From positions 1 to 64,000 of the forward strand of contig NZ_BBWK01000001.1 in NCBI RefSeq assembly GCF_001463765.1: a DNA stretch of 64,000 nt. Reading direction: 5' to 3'. Position numbers and translations under genes: made by a program. Shown one piece after another: positions 33,555 through 43,351 of this stretch (within the stretch, counting starts at the first letter, position 1; every line of letters starts with the position of its first letter). The notes beneath the pieces are model-generated. The model was not told the DNA's origin. It worked only from the letters and a program-made list of their open reading frames with translations, and did no database searches. The DNA is from Aureimonas sp. AU4. Its GTDB lineage: Bacteria; Pseudomonadota; Alphaproteobacteria; Rhizobiales; Rhizobiaceae.

Positions 33555-35099
33555 ATGGCCGAACGTTTCTACCTGACGACCGCGATCTCCTATCCGAACG
33601 GCAAACCGCATATCGGCCACGCCTACGAGCTGATCGCGACCGACGCGATCGCGCGCTTCAAGCGTTTGGACGGATACGACGTCCTGTTCCTCACCGGAAC
33701 CGACGAGCACGGTATCAAGATGCTGCAGACCGCAAAGGCGCAGGGCATCGAGCCGCAGGAACTGGCGGACCGCAACTCTGCCGAATTTCGGGAAATGGGC
33801 CGGCGCGTCGGCAGCTCGAACGACGATTTCATCCGGACCACGCAGGAACGCCATCGGCGCGCATGCCAGGAGATCTGGCGCCGAATGGAGGCGGCCGGCG
33901 ACATCTATAAGGATTCCTACGCGGGATGGTATTCGGTCCGCGACGAGGCCTACTACGGCGAAGACGAGACACGCCTCAACGAGGCGGGCGTGCGCCTTGG
34001 CCCGCAAGGGACCCCGGTCGAGTGGGTCGAGGAGGAAAGCTACTTCTTCCGTCTTTCGGCCTACGGTGAGCGGCTGCTGGCGCTCTATGAGGAGGTCCCG
34101 GGTTTCATCGCGCCGACCGAGCGTCGAAACGAGGTTCTCAGCTTCGTTCGGTCCGGGCTACGGGATCTTTCGATCTCACGGACGACCTTCGACTGGGGCA
34201 TTCCCGTCCCGGGCGACGAGCGCCACGTCATGTATGTCTGGGTCGACGCGCTGACGAACTACCTGACCGCAACCGGCTTTCCGGATGAAAGCGACCGCAG
34301 CGGCTTCTGGCCGGCGGATCTCCACGTCGTCGGCAAGGATATCGTACGCTTCCATACGGTCTATTGGCCGGCCTTCCTCATGTCGGCTGGCATCGAACTG
34401 CCGCGCCGTGTCTTCGTGCATGGCTTCCTGTTCAATCGCGGGGAGAAGATGTCGAAATCGGTCGGCAACGTCATCGACCCACTTTCGCTCATCGATACCT
34501 ATGGCCTCGACGCCTTTCGCTATTTCCTCCTTCGGGAGGTGCCGTTCGGACAGGACGGCAACTATTCGCACGAGGCAATCGTCGCCCGCATGAACTCGGA
34601 ACTGGCGAACGACCTCGGCAATCTGGCCCAGCGCTCGCTTTCCATGATCGCGAAGAACCTGGATGGAGTTCTTCCCTCGCCGGGTGAACTGACCGCCGAC
34701 GACCACGCCATGCTCGAGCTGAGCGGAACCCTCCTCGAGCGGTGCCGGGAAGCTGTCGACCGCCAGGAACTTCACGGAATGCTGGCGTCGATCGTGTCCG
34801 TCGTATCGGAGGCCAATCGCTATTTCGCCGCACAGGAGCCGTGGGTCCTTCGCAAGACCGATCCGGCCCGCATGGGAACGGTCCTGTACGTGACGGCTGA
34901 GGTGGTGCGCCGTGCGGCTCTGCTCCTCCAGCCGATCATGCCGGACGCGACCGCCAAGCTGCTCGACCTCCTCGCGGTCGGCGATACGGAACGCTCGTTC
35001 GTGGAACTTGCGCAGGGACGCGTCCTCGAGCCCGGGCGCGTCCTGCCGACGCCTGTCGGCATCTTCCCGCGCTATGTCGAGGCAGATGCGCAGGCTTGA
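33555..35099 (+). CDS. metG: Methionyl-tRNA synthetase
   Basis: The 514-residue class I synthetase has HIGH at 19-22 ([13 protein letters not shown]) and KMSKS at 298-302 ([12 protein letters not shown]). It lacks the zinc knuckle cysteines and the C-terminal tRNA-binding extension seen in E. coli MetG, which is the short form usual in alphaproteobacteria. It charges initiator and elongator tRNA-Met. It lies 80 bases after holB, and tatD follows after 2 bases. Confidence 0.95.
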   Translation: MAERFYLTTAISYPNGKPHIGHAYELIATDAIARFKRLDGYDVLFLTGTDEHGIKMLQTAKAQGIEPQELADRNSAEFREMGRRVGSSNDDFIRTTQERHRRACQEIWRRMEAAGDIYKDSYAGWYSVRDEAYYGEDETRLNEAGVRLGPQGTPVEWVEEESYFFRLSAYGERLLALYEEVPGFIAPTERRNEVLSFVRSGLRDLSISRTTFDWGIPVPGDERHVMYVWVDALTNYLTATGFPDESDRSGFWPADLHVVGKDIVRFHTVYWPAFLMSAGIELPRRVFVHGFLFNRGEKMSKSVGNVIDPLSLIDTYGLDAFRYFLLREVPFGQDGNYSHEAIVARMNSELANDLGNLAQRSLSMIAKNLDGVLPSPGELTADDHAMLELSGTLLERCREAVDRQELHGMLASIVSVVSEANRYFAAQEPWVLRKTDPARMGTVLYVTAEVVRRAALLLQPIMPDATAKLLDLLAVGDTERSFVELAQGRVLEPGRVLPTPVGIFPRYVEADAQA

Positions 35100-35101
35100 C
35101 C

Positions 35102-35911
35102 ATGTCCGAACTGTTTCTCGTCGATAGCCACTGCCATTTGGACTTTGCGGATTTCCAAGCGGAACGCGACGCGATCGTCGCCCGAGCCGGCGATGCGGGC
35201 GTCGGGCTTCTCGTGACGATCTCGACGCGTGTCGCCAAGATCGCCGAACTCCTGGAACTGACGCGGCACTACCCGAACGTGTTCGCAAGTGTCGGCACGC
35301 ATCCGCTCAACGCCGGAGAAGAACCGGACCGCACTGTCGAGGAACTACTCCGACTTTCCGCAGAGCCGAAGGTGGTCGCGATCGGCGAAGCAGGGCTCGA
35401 CTATCATTACGATCGCGCTCCCCGCGACGTCCAGGCGGCCGTCTTCCGCCGTCAGATCGAAGCCGCTCGCCTGATGCAACTGCCACTCGTCATTCACGCG
35501 CGTGCAGCCGACGACGACATGGAGGCGATCTTGGTCGAAGAAAGCGGGAAGGGGACCTTTCCGTTCATCCTGCACTGCTTCTCGTCCGGCCCCCGGCTTG
35601 CGGAAGTCGGCGTCGACCTCGGCGGCTATGTGTCCTTTTCGGGAATCTTGGCCTTCCCGAAGTCGAACGAGTTGAGAGAGATCGCGGCACGGGTGCCCCT
35701 CGACCGTCTTCTCGTGGAAACCGACGCACCTTACCTTGCGCCGCCGCCCTATCGAGGGAAGCGTAACGAGCCGGCTTACGTTGCTCATACGGCCGCGCGG
35801 CTGGCCGAGGTCAGGGGCGTATCGCTGAACGAGATCGGACGGATCACCAGCGACAACTTCTTCCGTCTGTTCGGCAAGGTCCCGGATCCACGTCGTGGTC
35901 CAGCGTCGTGA
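35102..35911 (+). CDS. tatD: TatD family metal-dependent hydrolase
   Basis: A 269-residue TIM-barrel hydrolase of the TatD/YcfH type. Metal ligands appear in VDSHCHLDF, GEAGLDYH, VIHARAADDD, LHCFSSG and VETDAPYLAPPPYRGKRNEP. Relatives are 3'-5' exonucleases or D-aminoacyl-tRNA-linked deacylases in repair. ATG 35102 follows the metG stop directly; TTG at 35096 is less likely. The stop overlaps the next gene's GTG (GTGA). Confidence 0.93.
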   Translation: MSELFLVDSHCHLDFADFQAERDAIVARAGDAGVGLLVTISTRVAKIAELLELTRHYPNVFASVGTHPLNAGEEPDRTVEELLRLSAEPKVVAIGEAGLDYHYDRAPRDVQAAVFRRQIEAARLMQLPLVIHARAADDDMEAILVEESGKGTFPFILHCFSSGPRLAEVGVDLGGYVSFSGILAFPKSNELREIAARVPLDRLLVETDAPYLAPPPYRGKRNEPAYVAHTAARLAEVRGVSLNEIGRITSDNFFRLFGKVPDPRRGPAS

Positions 35912-36720
35912 CGGACCGACTGCGGCTGACCATTCTCGGGTGCGGATCGTCGCCGGGCGTGCCTCGCATCCTCGGAGATTGGGGAAACTGCGATCCGACC
36001 GAGCCGCGCAATCGCCGACTTCGATGCGCGGCGCTCATTCAGCGGATCCGTGCCGACGGCGCGACGACCACGGTGTCCATTGATTGTGGTCCGGACTTTC
36101 GCGAACAGATGCTGGCTGCGCGTGTCCGGCGTCTTGACGGCGTCGTGGTTACGCACCCCCATGCGGACCACATCCATGGTTTGGATGACCTCAGAGGCTA
36201 CGTCCTAGAACAACGCCATCTCATCGACCTCTATGCGGATTTGCCGACCTACGAGCGCATGTTCGAGGCGTTCGCCTACTGCTTCCGGACCCCGGTCGGC
36301 AGTTCCTATCCGCCGATCGTTCGTCATCGGCTCATCAACGCAGGCTCTGCATTCGAGATCGATGGTCCCGGCGGGCCGATCCATTGGAAGCCATTCCGCC
36401 AGACGCATGGGTCAATTCACTCGCTCGGCTTCCGGATCGGCCCGGTAGCCTATTGCAGCGATGTCAGCGATTTTCCACCCGACGCGCAAAATGCGATACG
36501 CGGCGCCGAACTCATCGTCATCGACGCCTTGCAATATCGCCCACATCCCAGCCACTTTTCGCTTGAACAGGCTCTGACTTGGATCGAACGACTAGGGGTT
36601 TCTCGAGCCGTCTTGACGCACATGCATACACCGCTCGACTACGCGACGCTCTGCCGCGATCTTCCGGAGCATATCCGGCCAGCGCATGACGGCCTTGCGC
36701 TCGAGTTTCCGATCGATTGA
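35908..36720 (+). CDS. Metallo-beta-lactamase fold hydrolase (PhnP-like)
   Basis: The 270-residue protein carries the metal site VVTHPHADHIHGLDDLRG (HxHxDH), a further His in FRQTHGSIHSLGFRI, Asp in YCSDVSDFP and a terminal His in VLTHMHTPLD. This pattern matches PhnP-type phosphodiesterases and small MBL hydrolases that follow tatD in rhizobia. Its substrate in the cell is not known. It starts at GTG 35908 and closes the metG-tatD transcription unit. Confidence 0.88.
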   Translation: MTDRLRLTILGCGSSPGVPRILGDWGNCDPTEPRNRRLRCAALIQRIRADGATTTVSIDCGPDFREQMLAARVRRLDGVVVTHPHADHIHGLDDLRGYVLEQRHLIDLYADLPTYERMFEAFAYCFRTPVGSSYPPIVRHRLINAGSAFEIDGPGGPIHWKPFRQTHGSIHSLGFRIGPVAYCSDVSDFPPDAQNAIRGAELIVIDALQYRPHPSHFSLEQALTWIERLGVSRAVLTHMHTPLDYATLCRDLPEHIRPAHDGLALEFPID

Positions 36721-37045
36721 TCGCAGCTCTGCCAAGCGATCGGGCCGCGAGTTACATTCGTTTATTCCCGCGACCCATTGCCGTGATAGCGTCGCACAAC
36801 GCGGGGATTCACACGAAACGGCGCCTTCCTACGATAGTTCCATAATGCATATTATGCCACTTGAGCTGATTTGCGTTTGGAGGGATGATGCGATGTTGGT
36901 CTCATGTCCTCGCAACATTTTCGCTCCGGTCATAGCGTCCCCTTCCATACCGATCGCCGCCGGTGCTTGCTTGCTGCGTTCGACCTCTGGGACGTAGACA
37001 CTGATGATCGCCCCAATTTCCGCCTTCAAGCCAAAGGATCGTCCC
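36721..37045. other. Intergenic region upstream of mazG
   Basis: The region contains an imperfect palindrome (CATAAT-GCAT-ATTATG, 36841-36856), unusually AT-rich for this genome. A strong GGAGG at 36879-36883 lies 9 bases before an ATG at 36893 that opens a 34-codon frame ending at 36997. Whether this peptide is made is unknown; it could be a leader for mazG. No RNA gene is recognised. Confidence 0.35.
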
Positions 37046-37939
37046 ATGCAGCCATCAGCGGATGTCTCGCGTCTCGTCGACATCATGCGAGCGCTGCGAG
37101 CACCGAATACGGGGTGTCCATGGGACCTCGAACAGAATTTCGAGACCATCGCGCCGTATACGATCGAGGAAGCCTACGAAGTCGTGGACGCGATCGAGCG
37201 CCGGGATGCCGTCGACCTTTGTGAGGAACTCGGCGACCTGCTGTTGCAGGTCGTCTATCACTCGCAGCTGGCGGCCGAGGCCGGCCTGTTCACCTTCGAC
37301 GAGGTGGTTCTCGCGATCACGCGGAAGATGATCCGGCGCCACCCGCACGTTTTCGGCGATGCCGAGGCACGTTCAGCTCGCTCGGCCAAGGGACAATGGG
37401 AACAAATCAAGGCTGAAGAAAAAGCCGAGCGCGCTGCGGCTCGGCGGCGAAATGAGCCGCTGGACCGGTCCATCGGAGCCGCTGACTGGAACCGTCCGGC
37501 GGCAAATTCGGCGCATCTTTTGGAAGACGTCCCCGGCGCCATGCCGTCGCTGATGCTCGCTCAGAAGGTTCAGGACAAGGCCGCTCGGGTCGGCTTTGAC
37601 TGGACGCAATTGCCTCCGATCCTGGAAAAGCTTCGCGAGGAAACTGACGAGTTGGAGGCGGCGGCCGCTTCAACGGACGACGCTGCCTGCCGTGATGAAC
37701 TGGGCGATGTCCTTTTCACAGCCGTCAACGTGGCCCGGCGCCTCGGCATAGACGCGGATGCTGCCCTACGCGGAACGATCCGCAAGTTTCGCCGACGCTT
37801 CGCCCTCATGGAAGACGAGGCGCGGCGGAACGGAGAGGAACTGGCCGAACTAGATCTCGACCGCCAGGAAAGCCTTTGGCAGTCGGCGAAAGCGCTCGCA
37901 GCCCGGCAGCCGGATCAGTTGATCCGGACGCCGGGATAG
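37046..37939 (+). CDS. mazG: Nucleoside triphosphate pyrophosphohydrolase MazG
   Basis: The 297-residue protein has two MazG folds, each with metal-binding acidic motifs: first YTIEEAYEVVDAIER with EELGDLLLQVVYHS, second REETDELEAAA with DELGDVLFTAVN. MazG hydrolyses NTPs to NMP and pyrophosphate and can lower (p)ppGpp effects. ATG 37046 is chosen because AAAGGA lies 7 bases upstream; ATG 37004 would add 14 residues. It converges on hflX with a 25-base overlap of the coding ends. Confidence 0.93.
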   Translation: MQPSADVSRLVDIMRALRAPNTGCPWDLEQNFETIAPYTIEEAYEVVDAIERRDAVDLCEELGDLLLQVVYHSQLAAEAGLFTFDEVVLAITRKMIRRHPHVFGDAEARSARSAKGQWEQIKAEEKAERAAARRRNEPLDRSIGAADWNRPAANSAHLLEDVPGAMPSLMLAQKVQDKAARVGFDWTQLPPILEKLREETDELEAAAASTDDAACRDELGDVLFTAVNVARRLGIDADAALRGTIRKFRRRFALMEDEARRNGEELAELDLDRQESLWQSAKALAARQPDQLIRTPG

Positions 37940-39288
37940 CGACTGCCTAGCCGCTGCAGGTCACTACGAGCCTGTCTCGTCACGTCGAGCGTCAAGTTGA
38001 CACCGCCGTCCTCGCGATCTTCGCGATCGCGAACGACCGCATTCTCATAGAGCCACGGCAGAAGCTGCAGGCTGTCAGGCGGAACGTCCAGATGAAGTTC
38101 GTCGGCACGCCCCGCTATGCGCTGTTCGACATCAGCGAGAAGCGCGTCGATGCCTTCCCCGGTGATGGCCGAGACGAGATGGACGGCCTGGTCATCCCCA
38201 TGCGAAGCCGCGGTCGCCTGCAGATGGGCCAACCCAGTCTCGTCGAGTCGATCGATCTTGTTCCAAACCTCGATCACGTGCTCCGAATCCGCGGCATCGA
38301 TATCGAGATCGGATAGGATCTTCCTGACGTCCGATGCCTGCGCCAGAGCGTCGGGATCGGACATATCGCGGACGTGCAGAACCAGATCCGCCTCGATGAC
38401 CTCTTCGAGCGTTGCCCGAAAGGCCGCCACCAGATGGGTCGGCAATTCGGAGATGAAGCCCACCGTATCGGAGAAGATGACCTCGGTCCCGTGCGGCAAC
38501 GTCAAACGCCGAAGCGTCGGGTCCAGCGTCGCAAACAGGAGGTCTTTCGCGAGGACGTTCGCACCAGTGATCCGGTTGAAGAGCGTCGATTTGCCCGCAT
38601 TGGTGTATCCCACCAGTGCGATGACCGGATGCGGAGCCTTCTTGCGTTTGGATCGATGCAGGGTGCGTGTGCGGCGGACCTGTTCGAGCTCCTTCTCCAG
38701 GCGCTTGATCTTGTCCTGAAGCTGCCTGCGGTCGGCCTCGATCTGGGTCTCACCGGGACCGCCGAGGAAGCCGGCACCGCCCCGTTGACGCTCGAGGTGG
38801 GTCCAGGATCGCACCAAGCGCCCACGTTGATAGTTCAGGTGCGCAAGTTCGACCTGAAGCCGCCCCTCCTTGGTACGCGCACGGCGCCCGAAGATTTCCA
38901 GGATCAGACCTGTGCGGTCCAGAACCTTGGCGTTCAGTTCCTTCTCGAGGTTGCGCTGCTGAACCGGCGTCAGCGGATGATCGATGATGACTAGACCAAT
39001 CTCCTCGGCCGCGACGAGCCCTTTGAGCTCCTCGACCTTGCCGCTGCCTAGTAACGTCGCTGGCTGCGCTTTCGCAACCGAGATGAGCCCACGCGCCACG
39101 ATGTCGAGATCGATGGCGGCAGCCAACCCCTCGGCCTCGACAAGGCGATCCTCATCGGCGCGGCGTGGGGCCTCGGGATCGTCCGCCGAGCGCTGCCTGA
39201 GGAGGGGTACGAAGACCCCTGCCCGCGTCGCCTGACTCTTGTGCTCGATGGGCGCCCTTGGCTCCCGCTCATTCGTCCAATCGGTCAA
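37915..39288 (-). CDS. hflX: GTPase HflX
   Basis: The 457-residue ribosome-associated GTPase has an N-domain (VIIDHPLTPVQQRNLEKELN, then RGGAGFLGGPGETQIEADRR), G1 GYTNAGKSTLFN, G2/G3 FATLDPTLRRL and DTVGFISELP, and G4 NKID. HflX splits stalled 70S ribosomes under stress. It starts at TTG 39288, 5 bases after the hfq stop, and belongs to the ntr-hfq-hflX operon order known in rhizobia. Confidence 0.94.
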   Translation of the reverse strand: MTDWTNEREPRAPIEHKSQATRAGVFVPLLRQRSADDPEAPRRADEDRLVEAEGLAAAIDLDIVARGLISVAKAQPATLLGSGKVEELKGLVAAEEIGLVIIDHPLTPVQQRNLEKELNAKVLDRTGLILEIFGRRARTKEGRLQVELAHLNYQRGRLVRSWTHLERQRGGAGFLGGPGETQIEADRRQLQDKIKRLEKELEQVRRTRTLHRSKRKKAPHPVIALVGYTNAGKSTLFNRITGANVLAKDLLFATLDPTLRRLTLPHGTEVIFSDTVGFISELPTHLVAAFRATLEEVIEADLVLHVRDMSDPDALAQASDVRKILSDLDIDAADSEHVIEVWNKIDRLDETGLAHLQATAASHGDDQAVHLVSAITGEGIDALLADVEQRIAGRADELHLDVPPDSLQLLPWLYENAVVRDREDREDGGVNLTLDVTRQARSDLQRLGSRYPGVRIN

Positions 39289-39293
39289 TCAGT

Positions 39294-39539
39294 CTACCCG
39301 GCCGCTGCCTCGTCGCCGTCGTACATATTGACTGGCTGCGAAGGCATGATGGTTGAAATGGCATGCTTGTAGACAAGTTGGGAATGTCCATCCCGCCGCA
39401 GCAGAACGCAAAAATTATCGAAGGACGTCACGACCCCGGTCAGCTTGACGCCGTTCACCAGGAAGATCGTGAGCGATATCTTTTGCTTTCGAACCGTATT
39501 GAGGAACAGGTCCTGCAGGTTCTGCCCGCGCTCCGCCAT
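39294..39539 (-). CDS. hfq: RNA chaperone Hfq
   Basis: An 81-residue Sm-like protein. Sm1 reads [20 protein letters not shown] with FDNFCVLL, and Sm2 is [13 protein letters not shown] (the YKHA motif). Hfq hexamers pair small RNAs with mRNAs. The C-terminal tail is short, as usual in alphaproteobacteria. It lies 140 bases past ntrX and directly before hflX. Confidence 0.97.
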   Translation of the reverse strand: MAERGQNLQDLFLNTVRKQKISLTIFLVNGVKLTGVVTSFDNFCVLLRRDGHSQLVYKHAISTIMPSQPVNMYDGDEAAAG

Positions 39540-39680
39540 CGACTTCCTTCTTCTTGGCTTGCCGACCGATTCAAGGGGTCGGTCATTGCTTATGATTCGA
39601 CCCGTCGAGATCGCGGGTTCGATGACCCGAAGATAGGTTGGCGCTGTCTCGGACGCTAGTGCGCTGTAAGGCGCAACGCG

Positions 39681-41042
39681 TTAGATTCCGAGCGACTTCA
39701 GCTTGCGGTGCAGTGCCGATCGTTCCATGCCGACGAATTCGGCCGTGCGCGAGATGTTGCCGCCGAAGCGGTTGATCTGCGCCACGAGATATTCCTTCTC
39801 GAAGACCTCGCGGGCATCGCGGAGTGGCAGCGCCAGGATGCGTCCGTCCGACTGACTTGGGGTGCGCGGAAGCATGTCGCTCACCTCGTGCGGCAGCATG
39901 TCGGCGGAGATGGCCTCCGAGTCGTCCTGTCGCGACAGGATCATCAGACGCTCGATGTTGTTGCGAAGCTGCCGGATGTTTCCGGGCCAGTCGCTCGACT
40001 GCAGAACGGCCAGCGCCTCCGGGCTCAGGGACTTTGCCCGGATGCCGGTCTGGTCGGCGATCTGGCGCATGAAGGCCTCGATCAGCATTGGAATGTCCGA
40101 ACGCCGGTCAGCCAGAGGCGGCACCGGGATCGGAACAACGGCTAAGCGATGGAAGAGGTCCTCCCGGAACGACCCCTCCGCAATCAACGACTCAAGGTTC
40201 TGCGCAGTGGACGAAATGATGCGCACGTCCACCTTGACCCGCTTCGCACCGCCGACCCGCTCGAAGGTCTGCTCTGTGAGGACGCGCAGGATCTTGTTCT
40301 GCGTCTCGCGTGGCATGTCGCCGACCTCGTCGAGGTAGAGAACGCCGCCATGCGCTTCCTCGAGGGCGCCCACCTTCCGCTCGACGCCCGGCGGCGTCTC
40401 GGTTCCGAAGAGCTCGATCTCCATCCGGTCCGGGGTGATCGCCGCCGCATTCAATGCGACGAAGGGGCCTTTGGCACGGGTCGAGGCGGCATGGATGGCG
40501 CGAGCCACCATTTCCTTGCCGGACCCGGAGGGGCCGAGGATCATTACGCGGCTGTTGGTGGGGGCGACGCGCTCGATCGTGGCACGCAGCTGATTCATCG
40601 GGTGCGACTTGCCGAGAAGCTCGGGCGAGTCCGACGAGCGGCGCCGCAGCTCGCTGACCTCGCGCTTGAGTTTGGAGATCTCGAGCGCGCGTTCCGCGAC
40701 ATGCACGAGGCGGTCCGCCTTGAAGGGCTTCTCGATATAATCGTAGGCACCGCGCCGGATGGCCGAGACCGCGGTCTCGATGTTGCCGTGGCCCGAGATC
40801 ATCACGACGGGAACTTCAGGGTGCTGGACCCGGATCGCATCCAACACGTCGAGTCCATCAAGACGGCTGCCTTGAAGCCAGATGTCGAGGAAGATCAGGC
40901 GGGGAACGCGGTCCGCGATCGATTGGAGAGCCTGGTCCGAATTGCTCGCCGTGCGTGTCTCGTGTCCCTCATCCTCCAGCAGGCCCGCGACGAGTTCCCG
41001 GATGTCGGCTTCGTCATCGACGATCAGGATGTCCGATGCCAT
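39681..41042 (-). CDS. ntrX: Nitrogen regulation response regulator NtrX
   Basis: The 453-residue protein has a receiver (phospho-acceptor D53 in FLDIWLQG), an AAA+ domain with Walker A GPSGSGKEM, and a Fis-type HTH at the end (NISRTAEFVGMERSALHRKL). The sigma-54 contact loop GAFTGA is missing: the site reads ETPPGVERKVGALEEAHGG. This is known for alphaproteobacterial NtrX, which can act without sigma-54. Its ATG overlaps the ntrY stop by 1 base. It controls nitrogen, respiration and envelope genes in relatives. Confidence 0.94.
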   Translation of the reverse strand: MASDILIVDDEADIRELVAGLLEDEGHETRTASNSDQALQSIADRVPRLIFLDIWLQGSRLDGLDVLDAIRVQHPEVPVVMISGHGNIETAVSAIRRGAYDYIEKPFKADRLVHVAERALEISKLKREVSELRRRSSDSPELLGKSHPMNQLRATIERVAPTNSRVMILGPSGSGKEMVARAIHAASTRAKGPFVALNAAAITPDRMEIELFGTETPPGVERKVGALEEAHGGVLYLDEVGDMPRETQNKILRVLTEQTFERVGGAKRVKVDVRIISSTAQNLESLIAEGSFREDLFHRLAVVPIPVPPLADRRSDIPMLIEAFMRQIADQTGIRAKSLSPEALAVLQSSDWPGNIRQLRNNIERLMILSRQDDSEAISADMLPHEVSDMLPRTPSQSDGRILALPLRDAREVFEKEYLVAQINRFGGNISRTAEFVGMERSALHRKLKSLGI

Positions 41043-43276
41043 CAGTGCTCACCATTCGTGTTCGGTCTGTTTTCGTGCAGCCTTGCGGCAGTCATCGGCG
41101 ATGCCGGGAGGCGGATGCGCACGAGAGCGCCATGCGGCACGTCCCGCGCGTCGTCCAGCTCGATGCTTCCGCCGTGTTCCTCGACGATCTTGCGAACGAT
41201 CGCCAAACCCAACCCCGTCCCCTTTTCGCGCGTCGTCATATAGGGTTCGAGAAGGCGATCTCGACCCTCCTGCGGAAATCCTCGACCGTTGTCGCTGATC
41301 TCGACGACGTGCTCGCCGCCCTCGCGCCGTGCGGTCATACGGATGTGGCCGGCGTGGCCTTCCAGCGTTTCCATCGCCTCGACAGCGTTCTTCACGACGT
41401 TGCCGAAGGCTTGGCTGAGAAGTCGGATATCGAATGAGCCAAGTAAGGGCTCCTCCCCGATCAGGGTCTCGAAGGTGATACCATGGTCTCCCATCTCCCG
41501 CATGAAGACGGCCTCGCGCAGCGCTTCCCGCAGGTCGCGGTCCTCGAGGCGCGGCTTGGGCATGCGGGCGAAGGTCGAGAATTCGTCGACCATCCGCCCG
41601 ATGTCCGACACCTGCCGGATGATCGTGTCGACGCAGCGATCGAAGACCTCGCGGTCGTTTTCGATCAGTTTGCCGTAGCGGCGACGAATTCGCTCGGCCG
41701 AAAGCTGGATCGGCGTGAGCGGATTCTTGATCTCGTGCGCGATGCGCCGGGCGACGTCTGCCCAAGCCGACGAGCGCTGGGCGTCCACCAGATCGGTGAT
41801 ATCGTCGATCGTGATGACGCTCGGACGCAGGCCCGTCCCGCTCTCCTCGGAGGTGACGCGGATCGTGAGGGTTCGCTCGCGTTCGCGAACCCTCAGCTTG
41901 ATCTGCTCCTGGTACTCGGCGTGGCGGGATGAACCCGCGGCGCGGTAGATTTCATCGATCGCTGGGAAGCGTTCCGACAGCGCGTGGCCGACGACATCGG
42001 CCGAGCGAACCCCGAGGATGCGTTCGGCCGAAGGGTTGAGCATGCTCACGCGGCCTTCGTGACTGACGCCGATCACACCGGCGGTAACCCCGGACAGGAC
42101 GGCTTCCGTAAAACGTCGACGTTCGTCGATCAGGTCCTTGGCATGCACCAGTTCATGCCGCTGGCTGCGCAACTGCCCGATCATGTTGTTGAACGTGTTC
42201 GAAAGGGAGCCGACGTCCCCATCCGATACACGCACGGGAACCGAGACGTTGAGGTTGCCCTCGCTCACCTCGTCGGCCGCGCCTATGAGCAGGCGGATCG
42301 GCCGAACCAGCCGGTCGGCCACGCCGATACCCGTCCAGATGGCGGAAAGCAGGACGATCAGGGTGATCCCGAGATACAGGAGCGCGAAGGCGATCTGCAG
42401 GTTGAAGCGGTTGCTCTCAAGGCTGGAGTATTCGGCCGAGCGCTCTTCCATCAGGCGAAGCGCGGAGATGACCTCGGGATCGACCGCCCGAACCGTGTAG
42501 AGATAGACGTCGCCGAAGCCGCGAAGGCGCGTCACTGCGCCGACAAGGTTCGTGACCCCGGGCGGAATGAAGACGAGATTGCCCTGGGACGCCTGCTCCA
42601 ACGCATCGTTGGGCGGGACCGGAAGCGGCCGTTCCACCGGAACATCGGCGCGCAGGAACGGCGTTCCGTCCTCGCGAAGGAGCTGGGCGCCGAGCAGGGA
42701 GCGCCCCCTCGCCTGCTCCGTCATGAGTTGTTGGAAACCCATCCGGTCGAGATCGTACAGCTGCCGCTGCGCGCCAAGGTCGTACGCCATCGACATCGTC
42801 GAACCCTGCAGGTTGCGCGCGTTCTCGTTGACGTAGGCATGAGCGACGCTGGTCGACGACTCGACGATGGTACGGGTCCGAATCTCGAACCATCGGTCGA
42901 GGCCGAGGTCTAAAGTGATACCGGCGACGATGGCGACGAGGAGGGCCGGAAGAGCCGCCACGATGGAGAATAGAATGACGATGCGAACGTGAAGCCGTGA
43001 CGCCGCCTTGCCCCGGCGGCGCGCGAGCGTCATGCGCGTGACCTCGCGTCCGATCAGCACGCAGAGAAGCATTACGAACGCGCCGTTCACGATCGACGCG
43101 ATCTTCACGACCATATCGGTCGGCGCAATGGGCGTAAGGCCCATCAGCACCACAAACGAGATCGCGCCAGTCACAAGAGCGCCGACAACCGCAAGGATAC
43201 CGGGAACGAGCATGAACCGACGCCGCTCACCGAGCGGCGTCAAATCGTCTCCCGATGACAAGGAATGCGCTGTCAT
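41042..43276 (-). CDS. ntrY: Nitrogen regulation sensor kinase NtrY
   Basis: This 744-residue membrane kinase has several N-terminal transmembrane helices (ILAVVGALVTGAISFVVLMG; VIVNGAF-type second; ILFSIVAALPALLVAIVAGI; ALLYLGITLIVLLSAIWTGI). A HAMP region (VADRLVRPIRLLIGAADEVS), a PAS domain and the HisKA motif ADVARRIAHEIKNPLTPIQL come next, then the ATPase boxes NAVEAME, DNGRGFP, GTGLGLAIV. It phosphorylates NtrX. Start at ATG 43276. Confidence 0.93.
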   Translation of the reverse strand: MTAHSLSSGDDLTPLGERRRFMLVPGILAVVGALVTGAISFVVLMGLTPIAPTDMVVKIASIVNGAFVMLLCVLIGREVTRMTLARRRGKAASRLHVRIVILFSIVAALPALLVAIVAGITLDLGLDRWFEIRTRTIVESSTSVAHAYVNENARNLQGSTMSMAYDLGAQRQLYDLDRMGFQQLMTEQARGRSLLGAQLLREDGTPFLRADVPVERPLPVPPNDALEQASQGNLVFIPPGVTNLVGAVTRLRGFGDVYLYTVRAVDPEVISALRLMEERSAEYSSLESNRFNLQIAFALLYLGITLIVLLSAIWTGIGVADRLVRPIRLLIGAADEVSEGNLNVSVPVRVSDGDVGSLSNTFNNMIGQLRSQRHELVHAKDLIDERRRFTEAVLSGVTAGVIGVSHEGRVSMLNPSAERILGVRSADVVGHALSERFPAIDEIYRAAGSSRHAEYQEQIKLRVRERERTLTIRVTSEESGTGLRPSVITIDDITDLVDAQRSSAWADVARRIAHEIKNPLTPIQLSAERIRRRYGKLIENDREVFDRCVDTIIRQVSDIGRMVDEFSTFARMPKPRLEDRDLREALREAVFMREMGDHGITFETLIGEEPLLGSFDIRLLSQAFGNVVKNAVEAMETLEGHAGHIRMTARREGGEHVVEISDNGRGFPQEGRDRLLEPYMTTREKGTGLGLAIVRKIVEEHGGSIELDDARDVPHGALVRIRLPASPMTAARLHENRPNTNGEH

Positions 43277-43351
43277 GAGCACGCCCACCGTGAATCACGT
43301 GGCATGATTGCAACGCAATGTGTCTAAATTGCAACGAAGATTTCGGCGTCG

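Noticed and set aside
34176-35288. 370-codon minus-strand frame opposite metG
   Set aside because: Shadow frame across metG and the start of tatD.
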